From Hyphomicrobiales bacterium (GTDB taxonomy: Bacteria > Pseudomonadota > Alphaproteobacteria > Rhizobiales > Beijerinckiaceae): DNA of 49,395 nucleotides. The position numbers and the translations under genes are program-made. Shown in pieces: positions 1-10,280 of the stretch (within the stretch, counting starts at the first letter, position 1; each line of letters starts with the position of its first letter). The stretch covers positions 18,377 through 67,771 of the forward strand of contig JAPLOV010000168.1 of the NCBI GenBank assembly GCA_026400565.1, read 5' to 3'. A model generated the notes under the pieces. That model was not told the DNA's origin and searched no databases. It saw nothing but the letters and a program-made list of their open reading frames with translations.

Positions 1-52
1 GCGGAAGTCAAACACGCGCGGCTGGCGGCAGCTGCGCGCGAAGGGTAGCCCT

Positions 53-1498
53 ATGTTTCTAGATAGCGAACGCATGAAAGACGATGGCCGATTTGATCCA
101 GGTCCGATGTCCAGCGCCTGGGAACGGCTTCGCCAGAGGCTCAGGGGTGAGCTTGGCGAGGACGTGTACTCAAGCTGGTTCGCCCGTATGGAACTCGAGC
201 GGATCGAAGCGGACGTGGCCATCGTGTCGGTTCCGACGCGCTTCCTGAAGAGCTGGATCGAAACCCACTATGTCGAGCGGGTGAAGATGCTGGTGACCTC
301 CGAACTCGGCATCGAGGGCGGCTTTGCCGTCGAGGTGCGCACGGTGAACCGCGAGCCGGCTCGCGCAGCGTCAGGGCCACGCACCGCTCTGGCCAGCCAG
401 GCTCCTGCCGCCCGCGCGCCGATCACCCCGCCGCCCATGGCGGCGATGCTGTCCGATCATCTCGGATCGCCGCTCGACCGGCGGCTCGCGCTGTCCTCTT
501 TTGTGGTGGGCCGTTCCAATGCGCTGGCTTTTGCCGCCGCTGACCGGATCGCGGCGCTGGTCGGCCAGCCCTCGCCCTACAACCCGCTCTATGTCCATGC
601 CGGTGTCGGGCTGGGCAAGACCCATCTGGTGCAGGCTGTCGCCCAGGAGGCCATTCGCCTCGGCAAGAAGGTGGCATACTTCACCGCCGACAAGTTCATG
701 TATGGCTTCGTCTCCGCGCTGAAGGCGCAGACGGCGCTGACCTTCAAAGAGCAGTTGCGCGGTATCGATCTTCTGGTCATCGACGATGCCCAGTTCATCC
801 AGGGCCGCTCCGTGCAGCAGGAATTCGGGCACACCATCAACGCCCTGATCGACGCTGGCAAGCAGGTCGTCGTGGCTGCCGACCGCATGCCCGGCGAGCT
901 TGAAAGCCTTGATGAGCGGGTGCGCTCGCGGCTGGCTGGCGGGCTGGTGGTCGAGATCGGTCCGCTCGACGAGGAACTGCGTCTCAAGATCCTGTCGGCG
1001 AGACTGGCAACGCTGAGCACCGTCCACCCGACCTTCCATGTCTCGCCGGAAGTTGCCGCCTACGTGGCCCATGTCATCGTCACCAATGGCCGTGATCTGG
1101 ACGGGGCGGCCAACCGGCTGCTCGCCCATTCCACGCTTTCGGGCGCGATCCTCACCATCGAGACGGCAGAGTCCGCCATCCGCGATCTCGTGCGCCTGCG
1201 CGAGCCCAGAAGGGTCAAGATCGAGGATATCCAGAAGCTTGTCGCTGCGCGCTACAACGTCAGCCGTGCCGACATCCTCTCCGAACGCCGGACAGCTGCC
1301 GTGGTCAAGCCGCGCCAGATCGCCATGTATCTGTCGAAGTCGCTGACCTTGCGGTCCTTGCCCGAGATCGGTCGCCGCTTCGGAGGCCGCGATCACACCA
1401 CGGTCCTGCATGCGGTGCGGAAGATCGAAAAGGCGCTGACCGACGACCGCGTGCTGACCGAGGAAGTCGAGCTGCTCAAGCGCATGCTGATGGATTGA
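53..1498 (+). CDS. dnaA: Chromosomal replication initiator protein DnaA
   Basis: 481 aa; domain I, Walker [13 protein letters not shown], Walker [14 protein letters not shown]-terminal DnaA-box-binding motif [16 protein letters not shown]; followed by dnaN. Confidence 0.97.
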   Translation: MFLDSERMKDDGRFDPGPMSSAWERLRQRLRGELGEDVYSSWFARMELERIEADVAIVSVPTRFLKSWIETHYVERVKMLVTSELGIEGGFAVEVRTVNREPARAASGPRTALASQAPAARAPITPPPMAAMLSDHLGSPLDRRLALSSFVVGRSNALAFAAADRIAALVGQPSPYNPLYVHAGVGLGKTHLVQAVAQEAIRLGKKVAYFTADKFMYGFVSALKAQTALTFKEQLRGIDLLVIDDAQFIQGRSVQQEFGHTINALIDAGKQVVVAADRMPGELESLDERVRSRLAGGLVVEIGPLDEELRLKILSARLATLSTVHPTFHVSPEVAAYVAHVIVTNGRDLDGAANRLLAHSTLSGAILTIETAESAIRDLVRLREPRRVKIEDIQKLVAARYNVSRADILSERRTAAVVKPRQIAMYLSKSLTLRSLPEIGRRFGGRDHTTVLHAVRKIEKALTDDRVLTEEVELLKRMLMD

Positions 1499-1508
1499 CG
1501 GCAAAAAA

Positions 1509-1525
1509 CCCGGCAGGATGCCGGG
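1509..1525. terminator. Hairpin between dnaA and dnaN (CCCGGCA-GGA-TGCCGGG)
   Basis: Perfect 7-bp inverted repeat 11 nt after the dnaA stop; an A-run precedes it (a T-run only for the minus strand), so terminator function is uncertain. Confidence 0.45.
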
Positions 1526-1691
1526 CAGAGGCTGTTATTCGGCCCAATCCTGTTGATGGTCGGCAGGCGGACCTGCGCCGGACTTGCACCAGCTCGCCAG
1601 CTTGGGCATGGTCTCATCAATCGGCTGGCATCCCCGCTGCAATACAGCGTCCTGCCCGGTCCCACCGTCTGTTATGCAAGCCAGGTTGGTC

Positions 1692-2810
1692 ATGAAGGTT
1701 ACCGTCGAACGGTCGCAATTCCTCAAGGCCCTCGGCCACGTCCATCGCGTGGTCGAGAAGCGCAACACCATTCCGATCCTGTCCAATGTGCTGATGAATG
1801 CCGGTGTGATGGGGCTCAAGCTCAAGGCGACCGATCTCGACATCGAGGTTGTCGAAACCATCCAGGCAGATGTCGGCGTGCAGGGCGCGATCACCGTGCC
1901 GGCCCATGTCATCTACGACATTGTGCGCAAGCTGCCCGAAGGCGCGCAGGTCTCGCTCGAAACCACCGGCGAGACCGGGCAGATGGTGCTGCGCTCCGGG
2001 CGCTCGCGTTTCACATTGCAGACCCTTCCCGAGAGCGACTTCCCCGACATCACGGCCGGCGAGATGCCACATGTCTTTTCGCTGCCGGCGGGTGACTTCA
2101 AGCGTCTGATCGACAAGACCCAGTTCGCCGTCTCCACCGAAGAAACGCGCTACTATCTCAACGGCATCTATTTCCACACGCTGGAGATCGAGGGCCGCGC
2201 GCTGCTGCGCGCTGTTGCCACCGACGGTCACCGCCTGGCGCGCGTCGAGACGCCGGCGCCCGCTGGTGCCAGCGGCATGCCGGGCGTGATCGTGCCGCGC
2301 AAGGCTGTCGCGGAAATCCAGAAGCTGCTGGAGGGCGCCATTGGCGACGTCGAGGTCCAGCTGTCGGCCACCAAGATCAAGGTCAGCATCGGCGATGTGG
2401 TGCTGACCTCCAAGCTGATCGACGGCACATTCCCCGATTATGGTCGCGTCATTCCCTCCGGCAACGACAAGCGGCTGACGGTGAACCGGGCCGAATTTGC
2501 GGTCTCGGTCGACCGCGTGTCGACGATTTCCTCAGAGCGCGGTCGCGCTGTGAAGCTGTCAATGGCCGATGGGCGCATGACCCTGGCTGTGACCAACCCA
2601 GATTCGGGCTCCGCAACCGAGGAGATCGAGGTGGACTATGATGCCAGCCCGCTCGATATCGGCTTCAATGCGCGCTACCTGCTCGACATCACGGCCCAGC
2701 TCGACAGCGACACTGCGCTGTTCCGCCTCGCCGATCCGGGTTCGCCGACGGTCATCCAGGATCGCGAGGGAGCCAGCGCGCTCTATGTGCTGATGCCGAT
2801 GCGGGTCTGA
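1692..2810 (+). CDS. dnaN: DNA polymerase III beta sliding clamp
   Basis: Starts MKVTVERSQFLKALGHVHRVVEKRNTIPILSNVL and ends ALYVLMPMRV; the supplied ORF's 36-aa N-terminal extension is probably not translated. Confidence 0.96.
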   Translation: MKVTVERSQFLKALGHVHRVVEKRNTIPILSNVLMNAGVMGLKLKATDLDIEVVETIQADVGVQGAITVPAHVIYDIVRKLPEGAQVSLETTGETGQMVLRSGRSRFTLQTLPESDFPDITAGEMPHVFSLPAGDFKRLIDKTQFAVSTEETRYYLNGIYFHTLEIEGRALLRAVATDGHRLARVETPAPAGASGMPGVIVPRKAVAEIQKLLEGAIGDVEVQLSATKIKVSIGDVVLTSKLIDGTFPDYGRVIPSGNDKRLTVNRAEFAVSVDRVSTISSERGRAVKLSMADGRMTLAVTNPDSGSATEEIEVDYDASPLDIGFNARYLLDITAQLDSDTALFRLADPGSPTVIQDREGASALYVLMPMRV

Positions 2811-2818
2811 TCCGCTTC

Positions 2819-3050
2819 ATGCCGATGCTCTGGACCCTGCTGCTGGCGCTTCCCCGGCTGGGTGTTGGGCCTCGGCAGCACCGTTCTGATCGACCGGTCC
2901 TCCACAATCCTGCCGGCGATCACGGTCCTCATGACCTTGGCCGTTCTGGTCGTTGTTGCTGAGGTGCCGTGGGCCACCCACGCCGTCAGGCTAAAGGTGA
3001 TGCAGGGCCTGGCTGGAGCCGGCGTGCTGCTGATGCTCGGGTTGGCCTGA
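2819..3050 (+). pseudogene. Small hydrophobic membrane protein split by an apparent 1-nt frameshift
   Basis: Frame from ATG 2819 gives MPMLWTLLLALP; another frame continues GWVLGLGSTVLIDRSSTILPAITVLMTLAVLVVVAEV...LMLGLA*. Removing one C from the CCCC run near 2852-2855 joins them. Confidence 0.45.
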
Positions 3051-3064
3051 ACAGGCGGAGCCCT

Positions 3065-4252
3065 TCAGCGCCCGGTCTTGACGCGGTTCCACAACCGGCC
3101 GACGGCGCGCTGCAGGCGCTCATCATAGGCAGTGGTGGTGAACAGCCGTGCGAACGTGGCCTGGTCGGGGTATATCCCCGGATTTCCCTTGATCTCAGGG
3201 CGGATCAGTTCGCGGGCCGGCAGGTTGCCGCTGGCGTAGGAAACGAGATTGCTGTTTCTTGCGGCCACGTCGGGCCTGAGCATGAAATCGATGAAGGCGT
3301 GGGCTTCCGCCGGGTTGGCCGCATCCGCTGGGATGGCCATCGAGTCGAACCACATCTGCGCCCCTTCGCGGGGCACGATGAACTGGATGTCGATGCCGTT
3401 GCGGGCTTCCTCGGCGCGGCGGCGCGCCTGCAGGATATCGCCAGAATAACCGACCGCCATGCAGATCTCGCCGCTGGCGAGCGCGTTGAGATACTCCGAC
3501 GAGTGGAAGGTGCGGATGTTGCCGCGAACGCGCGCCAAGGCATCGGCGGCCTTGCGCAGGTCGGCCTCGTTCTTGGAATCGGGGTTGAGCCCGAGATAGC
3601 GCAGCACACCGGGCAGGATGTCTTCCGGCACATCCAGCACGTGGATGCCGCAGTCCTTGAGCTTGGCCGACACATCCGGCTTGAGCAGCAGATCCCACGA
3701 GTTGATCGCAGTATTGGGGCCCAGCCGCTCCCTGACCTTGGCGAGGTTCAGCCCGATGCCGGTCGTGCCCCACATGTAGTTGACCGCAAACTGGTTTCCC
3801 GGATCGTGGCTGGCCAGCCGCGCGGCAATGTCGGGCCAGATGTGCCGGGCATTGGGCAACTTGCTCCGCTCGAGCTTCAGGAACAGCCCCGCCCGGATCA
3901 GCCGCGACAGGAAAGGGCCCGATGGCACCACAACATCATAGCCCGATTTGCCGGCCACCAGCTTGGTCGCGACGATCTCGTTGTTGTCGTACATGTCGTA
4001 GACAACCTTGATGCCGGTCTCGCGGGTAAAGTCATCGAGCACGGACGGATCGATGTAGTCGGTCCAGTTGTAGACATTGACAGTGCGCTCGGTGGCGGGC
4101 TGGGCCTGCGGCGATGCCGGCAACGTGACCAGGCCTAGGATGATGGCAATGGCGGCGATTGCTTTGGCCGCACCCTCGCCGGCACCCTGCCGGCGACAAG
4201 CACAGACATCGCCGCTTTCGCCGCGTCTGCGCAGTAAGTCGATGAAACGCAT
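3065..4252 (-). CDS. Polyamine (PotF/PotD-like) ABC transporter periplasmic binding protein
   Basis: TVNVYNWTDYIDPSVLDDFTRETGIKVVYDMYDNNE motif and signal-like N-terminus; no permease or ATPase adjacent. Confidence 0.88.
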   Translation of the reverse strand: MRFIDLLRRRGESGDVCACRRQGAGEGAAKAIAAIAIILGLVTLPASPQAQPATERTVNVYNWTDYIDPSVLDDFTRETGIKVVYDMYDNNEIVATKLVAGKSGYDVVVPSGPFLSRLIRAGLFLKLERSKLPNARHIWPDIAARLASHDPGNQFAVNYMWGTTGIGLNLAKVRERLGPNTAINSWDLLLKPDVSAKLKDCGIHVLDVPEDILPGVLRYLGLNPDSKNEADLRKAADALARVRGNIRTFHSSEYLNALASGEICMAVGYSGDILQARRRAEEARNGIDIQFIVPREGAQMWFDSMAIPADAANPAEAHAFIDFMLRPDVAARNSNLVSYASGNLPARELIRPEIKGNPGIYPDQATFARLFTTTAYDERLQRAVGRLWNRVKTGR

Positions 4253-4372
4253 TATCAGGTCCGGTCACAAGGGCAGGTGCAGCGGCCACCACGGGGCGAG
4301 CCCCTGTTGCCGGGACGATAGGGTCCCGATGCCCTCAGCGCAATGCGCGCTGCGCTGTCCGCCGCCGGGATG

Positions 4373-5083
4373 TCAGTCTGCTGAGGCTGGCTCGGCCATC
4401 ATGCGCGGCAGCACCTCGGCCCACATCGCCGCCGGCTGCGCGCCCGAGACGCCATAGCGGTTGTTGACGATGAAGAAGGGTACACCCTGCACGCCCATCG
4501 AGGCGGCCTGCGATTCAAGCTGGCTGATCTCGCCATTCAGCGCCGGGTCGGCAAAGGCCGCCTTCAGCTCTGCCGCCGACAGGCCGACGCCGGCCCCGAT
4601 ACCGGCCAACACCTCGAAGGCGCCGATGTCGCGACCCTGCTCAAAATAGGCGGCCATCAGCGCGCCCTTGGCCACGTCGGCCGCCCCATGCCCCGCGGCC
4701 AGCGCGATGAGGATGTGGGCCTTGCGGGTGTTGGGTGTGCGCCTGACCGCATGCCAGTTGAACGCGAGCCCGTCCTCGCGCGCCGCATCCGACAGGCGTT
4801 GTTCGATGTCGGCACGTTTGCCGGGGCCGAACTTGCCGTCGAGGTAGGCGGCGCGGTCCATGCCGTCCTCCGGCATCAACGGATTGAGTTCATAGGGCAG
4901 CCAGGCGATCCGCGCGTCGGCGATGCCGGTAAGTCTCAGCCCCTCCTCCAGCCGCCGCTTGCCGAGATAGCACCACGGGCAGATCAGGTCGGAATAGATC
5001 GCGAAGCTGACCGCGCCTTGTTGGGGTGCCTGCGGTTGGATCGTCGCTCGCTTTGGTGTCGCTCGCCTTGGTGTCATGGACAT
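4373..5083 (-). CDS. DsbA-family oxidoreductase, FrnE-like
   Basis: FAIYSDLICPWCYLGKRRLEEGL with CPWC motif; C-terminal MGVQGVPFFIVNNRYGVSGAQP. Start taken at MSMTPRR. Confidence 0.88.
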   Translation of the reverse strand: MSMTPRRATPKRATIQPQAPQQGAVSFAIYSDLICPWCYLGKRRLEEGLRLTGIADARIAWLPYELNPLMPEDGMDRAAYLDGKFGPGKRADIEQRLSDAAREDGLAFNWHAVRRTPNTRKAHILIALAAGHGAADVAKGALMAAYFEQGRDIGAFEVLAGIGAGVGLSAAELKAAFADPALNGEISQLESQAASMGVQGVPFFIVNNRYGVSGAQPAAMWAEVLPRMMAEPASAD

Positions 5084-5198
5084 GCCCGCAATCTGCGGCT
5101 CCTTTGGCGGATCGGTAAGGACGCTCAAACCTCTTGGCGATTTGCGACGATCTCGCGATGGCCAGCCCCATGACCCGGGGACCGGAAGGCAGGCTCTG

Positions 5199-6887
5199 TC
5201 AGAACAGGCCTTCGATCCGGCCGGCGGCATCAATGTGGATGCGCTCCGCTGCCGGTGACCGCGGCAGGCCAGGCATGCGCATGATGTCCCCGCAGATCGC
5301 CACGACAAAGCCCGCTCCCGCCGACAGCGTGATGTCCCGCACTGGTACGACATGCCCCGAGGGCGCGCCGCGCAGGGCCGGGTTGGCTGAGAACGAGTAC
5401 TGCGTCTTGGCCACGCAGATCGGAAGGTGCCCGTAGCCAGCCGCTTCGAGCTCCGCCAGCCGGTCGGATGCCCTGGCGTCGAGCGCGATGTCGGAGGCGC
5501 CATAGATATGGGTTGCGATGGTGCGTATCTTCTCGGCCAGCGGCATCGCATCGGGATAGAGCGGCCTGAAGCCTTCGCGCTGGCCCTCGGCCAGAGCCAC
5601 AACGGCGCGCGCCAGATCTGCACTGCCGGCCGAGCCATCGGCCCAGTGCCGGCAGATGATCGCCTCTACCCCGAGGCGGGCAGCACAGAACTGCTTGATC
5701 AGTTCGTGCTCGGCTGGCGTGTCCCCGGTGAAGTGGTTGATCGCCACCACCACAGGCACACCGAAGCCCTGCACATTGTGTACATGCCGTTCGAGATTGA
5801 CGAGGCCGGCTGACAGCGCTGCGGGGTTCTCGGCCCCGAGTGCGTCCTTTGGAACGCCACCATGCATCTTCAGCGCCCTGACAGTGGCCACGATGACCGC
5901 GGCAGCCGGATCGAGCCCTGCCTTGCGACACTTGATGTTGAAGAACTTCTCGGCTCCCAGATCGGCCCCGAAGCCGGCCTCCGTGACGACGTAGTCCGCC
6001 AGCTTCAGCGCCGCCTTGGTGGCAATCACCGAATTGCAGCCATGGGCGATGTTGGCAAAAGGGCCGCCATGCACGAAGGCGGGGTTGCCTTCGAGTGTCT
6101 GCACGAGGTTGGGCTGGAGGGCATCCTTGAGCAGCACTGCCATGGCACCCGGCGCCTGAAGGTCGGCGGCGGTGACGGGTGTCCGGTCATGGCGGTAGCC
6201 GATGACGATTCGGCCCAGCCGTTCCTCAAGGTTGCGGAGGCCGCTCGCGAGGCAGAACACGGCCATCACCTCGGACGCGACCGTGATGTCGAAGCCATCC
6301 TCGCGCGGGAAGCCGTTCTTCACGCCGCCAAGAGAGGAGTTGATCGCCCGCAAGGAGCGGTCGTTCATGTCCAGCGCCCTGCGCCAGACGATGCGCCGGC
6401 TGTCGAGGCCGAGCGCATTGCCCCAGTAGATATGGTTGTCGATCAGGGCCGACAGCAGGTTGTGGGCAGAGGTGATGGCGTGGAAGTCGCCTGTGAAATG
6501 CAGGTTGATCTGCTCCATCGGCACAATCTGCGCATGCCCGCCGCCGGCAGCCCCGCCCTTCACCCCGAAGCAGGGCCCGAGCGAGGGCTCCCTCAGGCAG
6601 ATCATCGTGCGCTTGCCGATCAGGTTCAGCCCATCGCCGAGGCCGACTGTCGTCGTGGTCTTGCCTTCGCCGGCAGGGGTCGGATTGATGGCACTGATCA
6701 GGATCAGCTTGCCGTTGGCGCGTTCAGGCCGGGCATCGAGCCAGTCTAGGTCGACCTTGGCGATGTGCCGGCCATGCGGGCTGAGCGCCTCGGCGGGAAT
6801 GGCCAGCCTGTCGGCAACCTGCTGGATCGGGAGCAGACTTGCGGCACGGGCAATCTCGATGTCGGTCGGCATTGGCGGAATTTCCAT
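5199..6887 (-). CDS. fhs: Formate--tetrahydrofolate ligase
   Basis: [65 protein letters not shown]; full length. Confidence 0.96.
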   Translation of the reverse strand: MEIPPMPTDIEIARAASLLPIQQVADRLAIPAEALSPHGRHIAKVDLDWLDARPERANGKLILISAINPTPAGEGKTTTTVGLGDGLNLIGKRTMICLREPSLGPCFGVKGGAAGGGHAQIVPMEQINLHFTGDFHAITSAHNLLSALIDNHIYWGNALGLDSRRIVWRRALDMNDRSLRAINSSLGGVKNGFPREDGFDITVASEVMAVFCLASGLRNLEERLGRIVIGYRHDRTPVTAADLQAPGAMAVLLKDALQPNLVQTLEGNPAFVHGGPFANIAHGCNSVIATKAALKLADYVVTEAGFGADLGAEKFFNIKCRKAGLDPAAAVIVATVRALKMHGGVPKDALGAENPAALSAGLVNLERHVHNVQGFGVPVVVAINHFTGDTPAEHELIKQFCAARLGVEAIICRHWADGSAGSADLARAVVALAEGQREGFRPLYPDAMPLAEKIRTIATHIYGASDIALDARASDRLAELEAAGYGHLPICVAKTQYSFSANPALRGAPSGHVVPVRDITLSAGAGFVVAICGDIMRMPGLPRSPAAERIHIDAAGRIEGLF

Positions 6888-7112
6888 GTGGAGCCGCTCC
6901 ATAGCTAGAACGGTGCGCGGATTGCACAAGGCATCGGCAGCGAATCGTCGTGGACAGCGCCGGCACGGGCGATCCGGGGCGGGGCATCCTTGACCGCTCC
7001 CGGGCGCCGGTTAAGCTGGTGCAAGCCTTGCTCGATTGCGTTGGCCGGCGACAAACTGCCATCGCCGCGAGCGCGGTTCAGGCGTGCGTCATCATTGGGA
7101 AGGATCTCGGGG

Positions 7113-7485
7113 ATAAAGACGACGTTCAGGCACACGTCGGCGCTTGCGTGCATCGCTTTGGCCACACTTGGCCTCGCAACTATCGGCCAGCCAGGCGCGG
7201 CACAGGCCAGGACCAAAGTCGCCATCGGCGTCTTCGCGAAGAACGGTCTCGATGTGACGATCCAGAAGATCCCGCAGGCATCGTGCCATCGCGTCGGGGT
7301 CCATCCAGTGCGTCGCCACCACCCAGCTTTTCCAACTCGACAAGAGCTATGGCGCCGACGGCATGGCCGTGCGTGGCAACATCGCCTCGATCAAGAATCT
7401 CAAGGGCAAGACCGTTGCCGCCTCCTCGCCCGGCACGGCGCCCGACGTCACAAAGCCGGGCTATCGAACGCCGTTCTTCAAGTGA
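7113..7485 (+). pseudogene. Remnant of an NMT1/TauA/SsuA-like ABC substrate-binding protein
   Basis: Signal-peptide-like KTTFRHTSALACIALATLGLATIGQPGAAQARTKV preceded by ATA where ATG is expected, then AIGVFAKNGLDVTIQKIPQ, then a frame change to FQLDKSYGADGMAVRGNIASIKNLKGKTVAASSPGTAPDV and stop. Confidence 0.7.
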
Positions 7486-7655
7486 CAACCGGCGATCGCT
7501 GGACATGGCAAAACCTGTAACAGGTGTTGTACGTCGTTTGTGAACTCGAGGCCTCTGCACGATCAAGACCTCTGCCGCCTTCGTGGCGCTGAAGGAGCGG
7601 CTGGTCGTGGACATCCGCGCCGAAGTGATGGCCAGCGCCCGAGGCCATGGGCCGC

Positions 7656-8291
7656 CTACTGGCTGGCCCAGATCACCCGCGCGATGAACGAGACCTCGGA
7701 CAGTTGCAGCACACGGTCCGGATGCTCCGGGTTGAGGGATGCCAGTTCCACGGTCTTCAGCGTCTTGCGCTTCAGCTCCTTGGCCATCACCTCACCATCA
7801 ATGGTCCTGACCACCACCCTGTCGCCGCGCCTGACCAGCGCCGCAGGCGACACAACGATTGTGTCGCCGTCGCGGTAGAGTGGCATCATCGATTCGCCAT
7901 TGATTCCGAGAGCATAGACCCGCTCGTCACTGATGTCCGGAAAGGCCACCTCGTCCCAGCCATTGCCCGATGGCAGGCCGTTGTCATCGAAGAAGCCGCC
8001 CGTTCCGGCCTGCGCGAAACCGATCAGCGGAATCGTGCGCTGCCGCACCGCCTGCCGCCCGATACTGGCCACCAGTGAGATGAACTCGTCGAGGTTGGCA
8101 CCGGTCGCCGCCAGGATCTTGGCCAGCGATTCGGTCGAGGGCCAGCGCTCGCGGCCATCCGCGCCCACGCGCTTGGAGCGGTTGAACGTCGTCGCATCAA
8201 GGCCGGCACGCTTGGCCAGCCCTGATGGTGTCATCTGATAACGGTCTGCGAGCGCATCAATAGCGCCCCAGATCTGATCGTGGGACAACAT
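7656..8291 (-). CDS. XRE-family regulator with S24 (LexA/CI-like) peptidase domain
   Basis: N-terminal HTH (MTPSGLAKRAGLDATTFNRSKR); C-terminal GINGESMMPLYRDGDTIVVSP...RGDRVVVRTIDGEVMAKEL Ser-Lys protease signature. Confidence 0.88.
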   Translation of the reverse strand: MLSHDQIWGAIDALADRYQMTPSGLAKRAGLDATTFNRSKRVGADGRERWPSTESLAKILAATGANLDEFISLVASIGRQAVRQRTIPLIGFAQAGTGGFFDDNGLPSGNGWDEVAFPDISDERVYALGINGESMMPLYRDGDTIVVSPAALVRRGDRVVVRTIDGEVMAKELKRKTLKTVELASLNPEHPDRVLQLSEVSFIARVIWASQ

Positions 8292-8320
8292 GCCTGAAGC
8301 TCCGGAGTGAAATGCCAGAA

Positions 8321-8338
8321 TATCGTTACGTTAGCATA
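8321..8338. promoter_or_regulatory. Imperfect palindrome upstream of the S24 regulator (TATCGTTACGTTAGCATA)
   Basis: 12 of 18 positions symmetric, about 30 bp upstream of the start; possible autoregulatory operator. Confidence 0.3.
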
Positions 8339-8504
8339 GGAATTTAGACCTTGGAGCAGACATCATGCCCATGATCCGTCTAACGCGCCGGGCGGGCGAC
8401 TTTCAGCCCGTCGGCGAATTCCCTTCGTCGGCTGGATCGACTATCGCTGGGGCGGCGGGGCCATGCGGCGCCTGCTGGCAGCATGCAGGTATGGTCGCGT
8501 TCCG

Positions 8505-8849
8505 ATGGCATTGATCTACAAGATTCATCCCGCATCTGACTGGGCCGAGGCAGAGAGGGCTGGCCGCTTCACCGGCGCCCCTGTCGATCTGGCCGATGGT
8601 TATATCCATTTCTCCAACGCGGCCCAGGTCCGCGAGACGGCGGCCCGGCATTTTTCCGGTCTTGGCGGGTTGCTCCTGATCGCGGTCGAGGCAGAGGCGC
8701 TGGGTGCGGCCCTGCGCTGGGAGCCATCGCGCGGCGGGGCGCTGTTCCCGCATCTGTTTGCGCCGCTCGATCTGGCCGCCGTGCGCTGGGTCATGCCGCT
8801 GCCGCTCGGGGCCGATGGACAGCATCTGTTCCCGAAGGATATGCGCTGA
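8505..8849 (+). CDS. DUF952 domain-containing protein
   Basis: [50 protein letters not shown]; overlaps the start of pyrD. Confidence 0.88.
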   Translation: MALIYKIHPASDWAEAERAGRFTGAPVDLADGYIHFSNAAQVRETAARHFSGLGGLLLIAVEAEALGAALRWEPSRGGALFPHLFAPLDLAAVRWVMPLPLGADGQHLFPKDMR

Positions 8850-9937
8850 TGGCTGGCCTGTTCGATCTCGCCCGCCCGCTGATCCACGCCCTCGATCCCG
8901 AGATGGCGCACAAGCTCACGGTCGCCGCACTTGCAGCCTTGCCGCCGGGCAAGCCGGCCGCCCATGATCCGCGGCTGACGGTCAGCGCCTTCGGGCTTGC
9001 CTTCCCGAACCCGGTCGGGCTGGCCGCCGGCTTCGACAAGCATGCGGAGGCCATCGATGGCTGTCTTGGCCTCGGGGTCGGTTTCACCGATGGGGTGACG
9101 CCCTTGCCGCAGCCGGGCAGCGCCCGACCACGGGTGTTTCGCCTCACTGAGGATCAGGCCGTGATCAACCGCTATGGCCTCAACAGTGTGGGGGCCGATG
9201 TGGTGGCCAGCCGGCTGGCGGCGCGGCACAGGCGCGCCGGAGGCTCTGGCGGCATCGTCGGTGTCAATCTTGGTGCCAACAAGGAATGGGCTGATCGTGC
9301 CGGAGACTATGCTGTTCTCGCCGAAAAGCTCGCGACGCTGTGCGACTTCCTGACCATCAATGTCTCTTCTCCCAACACGCCCGGCCTCAGGGATTTGCAA
9401 GGCGAGGCGGCGCTCGATGCCCTGATCGTCCGCACGCTCGCGGCGCGCGACAAGGCCTGCGGCGCAGGCAGGCTGACGCCGGTGCTGCTGAAGATTGCGC
9501 CTGACCTGACCGAGATCGACCTGGACGGCATTGTGACGGTCGCCCTCAGGCGCGGCATTGCCGGCCTGATTGTGTCCAACACCACCGTTGACAGGCCGGC
9601 CTCGCTTCAAAGCCCGCATCGCGGTGAGACCGGCGGGCTGTCGGGTCGGCCGGTCTTTGCCCGGTCGACGCGGTTGCTGGCCCAGGCCGCGATCCGGGTC
9701 GAAGGGCGGATGCCACTGATTGGCGTTGGCGGCGTTGAGGACTGGCGCACCGCACTGGCCAAGATCGAGGCGGGTGCCAGCCTCGTCCAGCTCTACACGG
9801 CCATGATCTACAAGGGCCCGGGCCTGTTCGGCGAGATCACCGCCGGGCTTGTCGCCCATCTGGCCCGCACCGGCGCGCCGGACATTGCGGCGCTGGTGGG
9901 CTCGCACATGGCGGCCATTGCCGCCGGGGAGCCGTGA
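8849..9937 (+). CDS. pyrD: Dihydroorotate dehydrogenase (quinone), class 2
   Basis: [75 protein letters not shown]. Confidence 0.95.
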   Translation: MAGLFDLARPLIHALDPEMAHKLTVAALAALPPGKPAAHDPRLTVSAFGLAFPNPVGLAAGFDKHAEAIDGCLGLGVGFTDGVTPLPQPGSARPRVFRLTEDQAVINRYGLNSVGADVVASRLAARHRRAGGSGGIVGVNLGANKEWADRAGDYAVLAEKLATLCDFLTINVSSPNTPGLRDLQGEAALDALIVRTLAARDKACGAGRLTPVLLKIAPDLTEIDLDGIVTVALRRGIAGLIVSNTTVDRPASLQSPHRGETGGLSGRPVFARSTRLLAQAAIRVEGRMPLIGVGGVEDWRTALAKIEAGASLVQLYTAMIYKGPGLFGEITAGLVAHLARTGAPDIAALVGSHMAAIAAGEP

Positions 9938-9960
9938 GCTTCGGGCGGAAACCTGCCAAG

Positions 9961-9977
9961 AGCTCCTGCCAGGAGCT
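9961..9977. terminator. Hairpin AGCTCCT-GCC-AGGAGCT between convergent pyrD and the DUF6460-like gene
   Basis: Perfect 7-bp inverted repeat at the convergent gene ends; no T-run. Confidence 0.35.
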
Positions 9978-10242
9978 AGCGCCGTCCGAGCAGCCGTACC
10001 AGCAGCCAGACCGGGATCACCACCAGCGCGCCGGCCAGAACCCACTGCGCGACCTCGCGGATCGCATCGGTGCCCATGTTCAGGATCGACGACACGAAGT
10101 TGCCGATGGCAGTGAACAGGTTGCGCGGGGTCAGGCCGAGAAAGGCCATGATCGCCCCGACGATCAGCGACAGGAAGATCAGCTTCACGACCACGCTCAG
10201 GGGCGAGCCGCCAAGTGCGCGTTCAAGCCTGGGATCTGGCAT
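9976..10242 (-). CDS. Small membrane protein, DUF6460-like
   Basis: MPDPRLERALGGSPLSVVVKLIFLSLIVGAIMAFLGLTPRNLFTAIGNFV...; two TM segments. Confidence 0.7.
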   Translation of the reverse strand: MPDPRLERALGGSPLSVVVKLIFLSLIVGAIMAFLGLTPRNLFTAIGNFVSSILNMGTDAIREVAQWVLAGALVVIPVWLLVRLLGRR

Positions 10243-10280
10243 GGGGGAACCTTCGGGCTGGCAGGCTCCGCGCCGGTGCT

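Noticed and set aside
1-52. oriC DnaA-box cluster upstream of dnaA
   Set aside because: Only 52 bp available and no TTATNCACA-like box visible; origin cannot be assessed here.
371-1504. 377-aa antisense ORF over dnaA
   Set aside because: Shadow ORF; no domain or separate ribosome-site support.
6930-7112. Riboswitch or ncRNA upstream of fhs
   Set aside because: No conserved ZTP/THF-like motif recognised; the region is better explained as sequence beside a decayed gene.
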